From positions 7,006,001-7,070,000 of the forward strand of contig NZ_JAUSZM010000003.1 in the NCBI RefSeq assembly GCF_030817655.1: a stretch of 64,000 nt of DNA, read 5' to 3'. Below are positions 59,401-64,000 of the stretch, piece after piece. The translations under genes and the position numbers were made by a program. This DNA comes from Streptomyces sp. V4I2. Its GTDB lineage: Bacteria; Actinomycetota; Actinomycetes; Streptomycetales; Streptomycetaceae. The notes under the pieces were generated by a model that saw only the letters and a program-made list of their open reading frames with translations, ran no database searches and was not told where the DNA came from. Positions within the stretch are counted from its first letter, which is position 1, and each line of letters starts with the position of its first letter.

Positions 59401-59924
59401 TCCTGAAGTGGCATGTCATGGACCGCAGCGGGCGCACACCGGTCGCCAGTGAGCACGACTTCGACGTGACCCTTGAGGCGGGCGAGGTCGAGGTGCGCAT
59501 CCGCGGCCAGATGGACCGGGTGGAGGCCGACGGCGAGGGCCGCGCCTACGTCGTCGACTTCAAGACCGGCAAGCAGGCGCCCAGCGCCGCCGAGGTGGAG
59601 CACCACCCCCAGCTCGCCGTCTACCAGCTCGCCGTCCGCGAGGGCGCCGTCGACGAGGTCTTCGACGGAGTGCGCCCCGAGCCGGGCGGCGCCGAACTCG
59701 TCCAGCTCCGCCAGGGCGCCGCCAAGCGGGACGGCGGCGAGACCTTGCCCAAGGTGCAGGCCCAGGAGCCGCTGGAGGGGGAGTGGGTCGGCGATCTGCT
59801 GGCCACGGCCGCCGGCAAGGTTCTCGACGAACGGTTCACGCCGAGTGCGGGCCAGCACTGCTCGCACTGCGCGTTCCGGGCGTCGTGCAGCGCGCAGCCG
59901 GAGGGACGGCACGTGGTGGAGTGA
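56471..59924 (+). pseudogene. adnA: AdnA-type helicase-nuclease subunit, split by a one-base frameshift
   Basis: Read in two frames this is a full-length AdnA (about 1150 residues). The first frame has all UvrD helicase motifs: AGPGTGKTTTL near 57, DEYQDTDP near 266, GDPDQSIYAFRGAD, TAHRSKGLEW and YVAATRARERLVV. At 58985-58995 one extra C shifts the frame. The first frame then runs to a stop at 59452 as nonsense, while the true continuation (RLARLAALADEEGRPLVPSA onward) is in the +1 frame and ends at 59924. That part carries the nuclease, with GQMDRVE and AYVVDFKTGKQ (PD-(D/E)xK) and HPQLAVYQL. An Fe-S cluster is suggested by NTCALQW plus CSHCAFRASC (CX2CX5C). If real, the mutation removes the nuclease; a sequencing error is the main alternative. 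GTG 56471 start is likely. Confidence 0.8.
57850..57995. repeat. EATEQAA-type coding repeat inserted in the AdnA helicase
   Basis: Short tandem units encoding EATEQAAT(A/G) followed by EEAEEAAEAAEAE lie between conserved helicase segments (about residues 460-510). It is an acidic, slippage-prone insertion in a loop. Confidence 0.8.
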
Positions 59925-60029
59925 GCGCACTGGTGTGATCAGTCGCACCACGTGTGCTGACCTGCGCTTCACCCGGCCCCGAGGGCGATGTGTCCTCGAC
60001 TGTCAGTGTCCGCCGCTAGCCTCTCCGAC

Positions 60030-63000
60030 ATGCCCGCCCGTATCACCGATCCCGATCAGCTCAAGGAGCTCCTCGGCATCCCGTTCACCCCGGAGCAGAC
60101 GGCCTGCATCACCGCGCCGCCCGCCCCGCAGGTGATCGTGGCCGGAGCCGGCTCGGGCAAGACGACGGTGATGGCGGCCCGCGTGGTCTGGCTGGTCGGC
60201 ACCGGCCAGGTCGCTCCCGAACAGGTGCTCGGCCTCACCTTCACCAACAAGGCCGCCGGTGAGCTCGCCGAGCGCGTCCGCAAGGCGCTGATCAAGGCCG
60301 GCGTCACCGACCCCGACGTCATCGACCCGGACAACCCGCCGGGCGAGCCGGTGATCTCTACCTACCACGCCTTCGCGGGCCGCCTGCTGACCGACCACGG
60401 CCTGCGCATCGGCCTCGAACCGACCTCCCGCCTGCTCGCCGACGCCACCCGTTTCCAGCTCGCCGCGCGCGTACTGCGCGAGGCTCCCGGCCCCTACCCG
60501 GCGCTGACCCGCTCCTTCGCCGACCTGGTCAGCGACCTCCTCGCGCTCGACGCCGAGCTCGCCGAACACCTCGTCCGACCCGAGGACCTGCGTGCCTACG
60601 ACGCCGACCTGCTGCGAGCTCTGCAGGGCGCCAAGCTCACCAACGACGCCTTGCGCAAAGTGCCCGAGACGGCCGCCGCCCGCCGTGAACTCGCCGAACT
60701 GGTCGTCCGCTACCGCGCTGCCAAGCGCGACCGCGACCTGCTGGACTTCGGCGACCAGATCGCCCTGTCCGCCCGGCTCGCCCGGATCCCCGAGGTGGGC
60801 CGCGTCCTGCGCGACGAGTTCCGGGTGGTGCTCCTGGACGAGTACCAGGACACCTCAGTGGCCCAGCGCGTCCTCCTGGCGGGCCTGTTCGGCGGCGGCA
60901 CCGGCCACCCCGTGACCGCGGTCGGCGACCCCTGTCAGGCGATCTACGGCTGGCGCGGCGCCTCGGTGGCCAACCTGGACGACTTCCCCGAGCACTTCGC
61001 CCATGCCGACGGCCGCCTCGCCGCCCGTCAGTCGCTCAGCGAGAACCGCCGCAGCGGCGGCCGCCTCCTCGACCTCGCCAACGGCCTCGCCGAGCCCCTG
61101 CGCGCCATGCACGCGGGCGTGGAGGCCTTGCGCCCGGCCCCCGGCGCCGAACGCGACGGCATGGTCCGCTGCGCCCTCCTGCCGACCCACGCCGAGGAGC
61201 TCGACTGGCTCGCCGACTCCATTGCGCACCTGGTGAACACGGGCAAGGCACCCGGTGAGATCGCTGTCCTGTGCCGTACGGCCACCGACTTCGCCGAGAT
61301 CCAGGGCGCGCTCGTCGCCCGGGACGTCCCCGTGGAGGTCGTCGGCCTGTCCGGGCTGCTGCACCTGCCCGAGATCGCCGACCTCGTCGCCGTCTGCGAG
61401 GTCCTCCAGGACCCCGGCGCCAACGCCTCCCTCGTCCGTCTGCTGACCGGCCCGCGCTGGCGCATCGGCCCGCGCGACCTTGCCCTCCTGGGGCGACGCG
61501 CCCGGCTGCTCGTCTCCCACGCGCGCGTGGACGGCGAGGACGACCCGGACCGCCGGCTCGCCGAGGCCGTCGAAGGGGTCGACCCGGCCGAGGTGATATC
61601 GCTCGCCGACGCCCTCGACACGTTCCTGGAGACGCCGCTCGACGGCGACGGGGACGACGACGGGCTGCCCTTCTCGCCGGACGCGCGCGTGCGGTTCGCG
61701 CGCCTGGCCACCGAACTGCGCGACCTGCGCCGCTCGCTGTCCGACCCGCTGATGGACGTCCTGCACCGCGTCCTCGCCGTCACCGGCCTGGAGGTGGAAC
61801 TGTCGGCGTCCCCGCACGCCCTGGCCGCCCGCCGCCGCGAGACCCTCTCCAACTTCCTGGACGTCGCCGCCTCGTTCACCGCCGGCGACAACGAGACGAG
61901 CCTGCTCGCCTTCCTCGCCTTCCTGCGCACCGCCGCCCAGTACGAGAAGGGCCTCGACAACGCCCTCCCCGGCGGCGAGAACACCGTCAAGGTGCTCACC
62001 GCGCACAAGTCCAAGGGCCTGGAGTGGGACGTCGTGGCCGTCCCCGGACTGGTCACGGGCACCTTCCCCAGCACCCAGGGCCGCGAGAAGTGGACCGCCC
62101 AGGGCAAGGTGGTGCCGCACGAACTGCGCGGCGACGCCGACACCCTCCCCGACGTCACCTCCTGGGACTCCCGCGGCCTGAGGGCCTTCCACGAGGACAT
62201 GAAGGAGCACCAACACACCGAGGAACTCCGCCTCGGCTACGTCACCTTCACCCGCCCCCGCTCCCTGCTGCTCGGCTCCGGCCACTGGTGGGGCCCCACC
62301 CAGAAGAAGCCGCGCGGGCCGTCCGACTTCCTCCAGGCCCTGTACGAGCACTGCGCGGCCGGACACGGCGAGATCGAGGCCTGGGCGGACGAGCCCGCCG
62401 AGGACGAGGAGAACCCGGCCCTGCACCAGCGGACCGCCGACCAGGTGTGGCCCCTGCCCCTGGACGAGACATCCCTGGCCCGCCGCCGCGCGGCCGCCGA
62501 GACGGTCCTGACCCACCTGGAACACCTCGCCTCCCACGAGGACGGCCACCCCGCCGCCCTGCACGACCCGGACACCTTCGACGACCCGGACTGGCCCGTG
62601 CCGCTGGACGACGACGTGGTTCCCGAGGACGACGCGGTTCCCGAGCCCGACCCCTACGAACTCGACCCCTACGAGGAGGCCTCGTTCGCCGGGGAGGACT
62701 CGGCCGACTGGGACTCCTGGAGTGCGGATCGCCCGACCGTCCCGCACCAGGCCGTGGGGCCGGGCGCCACGGAACACCCCCGTACCGAACCGGCGCGGCC
62801 CCACCCCACGGAACCGGGAAGCGCGCCCCTCACCCCGGAAGAGGCCCGCACCATCGCCTCCTGGGACCGTGACCTCGACGCCCTCACCGGTGAACTCCTG
62901 CGCGCCCGCGAAAGCGTCACCGACGTCCCCCTGCCCGCGTCGCTGACCGCGTCCCAGCTGATGCGCCTGGCCGCCGACCCGGCGGGCCTCGCCCAGGAAC

Positions 63001-63560
63001 TGGCCCGTCCCATGCCCCGCCCGCCGCAGCCGGCAGCGCGCCGTGGCACCCGCTTCCACGCCTGGATCGAGTCCCGCTTCGAGGCGCTGACGCTGCCCAT
63101 GCTGGAGCCGGAGGAACTGCCCGGCAGCGAGGCCGAGATCGCCGACGAACGCGATCTCGAAGCCCTCAAGGACGCCTTCGAGCGCACCAAGTACGCCCAG
63201 CGCACGCCCTACCGCGTGGAGGCCCCCTTCCAGCTCGCGATCGCCGGGCGCGTGGTCCGGGGCCGTATCGACGCCGTCTACAAGGAGGGCGACGGCCCGA
63301 CGGCCACGTACGAGATCGTCGACTGGAAGACCAGCCGCACCCGCACCGCGGATCCGCTCCAGCTCGCCGTCTACCGGCTCGCCTGGGCCGAGCGGCAGGG
63401 CGTACCCCTGGAGTCGGTCACGGCAACCTTCCTCTACGTACGCAGCGGCGAGGTCGTACGACCGGACGACCTGCCCGGCAGAGCCGCACTGGAGCGGCTG
63501 CTGCTGGAGGAGCCGGGGGGTGAGGAACCGCACGACGAGGATGTCGGTGCGGGCCGATAG
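60030..63560 (+). CDS. adnB: AdnB-type helicase-nuclease subunit
   Basis: The 1176-residue protein has a UvrD/PcrA-type helicase: AGAGSGKTTV at 39-48, LTFTNKAAGELAERV, LLDEYQDTS, GDPCQAIYGWRGA, NRRSGGRLLDLAN and TAHKSKGLEWDVV. A long acidic variable linker (about 780-930) follows, then a PD-(D/E)xK nuclease with RGTRFHAWIESRFE, GRIDAVY, YEIVDWKTS and LQLAVYRLAW. With AdnA it forms the actinobacterial double-strand-break resection machine, the counterpart of RecBCD/AddAB. No Fe-S cysteines are present, unlike AdnA. TAGCCT (60017-60022) ends 7 nt before the ATG and there is no ribosome-binding site, so leaderless initiation is likely. Confidence 0.93.
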   Translation: MPARITDPDQLKELLGIPFTPEQTACITAPPAPQVIVAGAGSGKTTVMAARVVWLVGTGQVAPEQVLGLTFTNKAAGELAERVRKALIKAGVTDPDVIDPDNPPGEPVISTYHAFAGRLLTDHGLRIGLEPTSRLLADATRFQLAARVLREAPGPYPALTRSFADLVSDLLALDAELAEHLVRPEDLRAYDADLLRALQGAKLTNDALRKVPETAAARRELAELVVRYRAAKRDRDLLDFGDQIALSARLARIPEVGRVLRDEFRVVLLDEYQDTSVAQRVLLAGLFGGGTGHPVTAVGDPCQAIYGWRGASVANLDDFPEHFAHADGRLAARQSLSENRRSGGRLLDLANGLAEPLRAMHAGVEALRPAPGAERDGMVRCALLPTHAEELDWLADSIAHLVNTGKAPGEIAVLCRTATDFAEIQGALVARDVPVEVVGLSGLLHLPEIADLVAVCEVLQDPGANASLVRLLTGPRWRIGPRDLALLGRRARLLVSHARVDGEDDPDRRLAEAVEGVDPAEVISLADALDTFLETPLDGDGDDDGLPFSPDARVRFARLATELRDLRRSLSDPLMDVLHRVLAVTGLEVELSASPHALAARRRETLSNFLDVAASFTAGDNETSLLAFLAFLRTAAQYEKGLDNALPGGENTVKVLTAHKSKGLEWDVVAVPGLVTGTFPSTQGREKWTAQGKVVPHELRGDADTLPDVTSWDSRGLRAFHEDMKEHQHTEELRLGYVTFTRPRSLLLGSGHWWGPTQKKPRGPSDFLQALYEHCAAGHGEIEAWADEPAEDEENPALHQRTADQVWPLPLDETSLARRRAAAETVLTHLEHLASHEDGHPAALHDPDTFDDPDWPVPLDDDVVPEDDAVPEPDPYELDPYEEASFAGEDSADWDSWSADRPTVPHQAVGPGATEHPRTEPARPHPTEPGSAPLTPEEARTIASWDRDLDALTGELLRARESVTDVPLPASLTASQLMRLAADPAGLAQELARPMPRPPQPAARRGTRFHAWIESRFEALTLPMLEPEELPGSEAEIADERDLEALKDAFERTKYAQRTPYRVEAPFQLAIAGRVVRGRIDAVYKEGDGPTATYEIVDWKTSRTRTADPLQLAVYRLAWAERQGVPLESVTATFLYVRSGEVVRPDDLPGRAALERLLLEEPGGEEPHDEDVGAGR

Positions 63561-63570
63561 GCTCGTGACC

Positions 63571-64000
63571 ATGAGCCAGCCCGTTGACAGTGCCGTCAGC
63601 GCCGTCCGTACGTACATCGCGCGGCACCGTGCCGCCTTCCTCGACGAGCTCGCCGAGTGGCTGCGCATCCCGTCCGTGTCGGCCCAGCCCGACCACGCGA
63701 CCGACGTACGCCGCAGCGCCGACTGGCTCGCCGCCAGGCTTCAGGAGACCGGCTTCCCGACCGCCGAGGTCTGGGAGACACCGGGCGCGCCCGCCGTCTT
63801 CGCCGAATGGCCCTGCGACGACCCCGAGGCGCCCACGGTCCTGGTCTACGGCCACCACGACGTGCAGCCCGCCGCCCGCGAGGACGGCTGGGACAGCGAG
63901 CCCTTCGAGCCCGTCATCCGGGAGAACCGTCTCTACGCGCGCGGGGCGGCCGACGACAAGGGCCAGGTGTTCTTCCACACACTCGGCGTCCGCGCCCACC
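63571..64000 (+). CDS. M20-family dipeptidase, 5' part
   Basis: The gene runs off the right edge; about 143 codons are present. It begins MSQPVDSAVSAVRTYIARHR, with WLRIPSVSAQPDH, the first metal motif VLVYGHHDVQPA and then LYARGAADDKGQVF with the second. These fit M20 dipeptidases of the CNDP/PepV type. A TAGGCT -10 box (63558-63563) overlaps the adnB stop and ends 7 nt before the ATG, so the mRNA is probably leaderless. Confidence 0.9.
   Translation, partial: MSQPVDSAVSAVRTYIARHRAAFLDELAEWLRIPSVSAQPDHATDVRRSADWLAARLQETGFPTAEVWETPGAPAVFAEWPCDDPEAPTVLVYGHHDVQPAAREDGWDSEPFEPVIRENRLYARGAADDKGQVFFHTLGVRAH

Noticed and set aside
60855..63668. 937-codon open frame on the minus strand
   Set aside because: It is antisense to adnB, whose helicase and nuclease motifs are clear.

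Overview
The window is a GC-rich chromosomal segment of a Streptomyces or a very close relative. The evidence is pervasive third-position G/C codon use, GTG/TTG starts, actinobacterial-only families (MshB, DUF3117, DUF3107, DUF3152, AdnA/AdnB) and perfect matches to the Streptomyces sigma-R promoter consensus. Nearly all of it is coding. I see no tRNA, rRNA, CRISPR array, prophage, integrase, transposase or attachment site.

Layout. 1-6.1 kb: the 3' end of mshB (mycothiol biosynthesis), a small membrane protein, a Gly/Pro-rich membrane-anchored peptidoglycan-binding protein, a SirB1-type transglutaminase-like protein and a GNAT acetyltransferase. 6.1-10.7 kb: fdxA and the lysine/DAP genes dapC and dapE, with a secreted Ala-rich protein and an anchored lytic-transglycosylase-like protein. 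10.8-15.1 kb: LOG-family protein, folP2, a DivIVA-like protein, tag, an enoyl-CoA hydratase and DUF3117. 15.1-20.6 kb: O-methyltransferase, sigE-like ECF sigma factor, zinc anti-sigma factor, HtrA-like protease and tatB. This is an envelope-stress and Tat module. 20.8-29.7 kb: mrp, DUF1003, an MgtE-N/CBS protein, a lipoprotein, corA, a suppressor-of-fused protein and an MFS pump. 29.8-34.4 kb: DUF6758, a PHP phosphoesterase, MarC, a 50-residue small protein, an NYN ribonuclease and an alpha/beta hydrolase. 34.5-42.9 kb: DEAD-box RNA helicase, ferritin-like protein, DUF3107, TetR regulator, a second hydrolase and DUF3152. 43.1-48.1 kb: a four-gene cassette with a PelF-like glycosyltransferase, a polytopic membrane protein, an NAD-epimerase and a spherulin-4-type glycosidase. 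48.2-64 kb: moeZ, two tandem TAP-type peptidase lipoproteins, a 928-residue kinase-like/flippase fusion, an alkyltransferase-like protein, adnA (with a frameshift), adnB and the start of an M20 dipeptidase.

From memory of the Mycobacterium tuberculosis gene order, the first half matches Rv1170-Rv1239 and the second half matches Rv3201-Rv3211. The window therefore looks like two ancient actinobacterial blocks. The PelF-like cassette sits inside the second block, between the DUF3152 gene and moeZ.

The most notable observations are: the PelF-like cassette; a one-base frameshift that separates the helicase and nuclease parts of adnA; an O-methyltransferase whose only plausible start is ATT; a DEAD-box helicase that appears to start at CTG; two perfect GGAAT-N18-GTT sigma-R promoters (moeZ and a 50-codon gene); and a set of genes whose -10 box lies 6-7 nt before the ATG, as expected for leaderless mRNAs.
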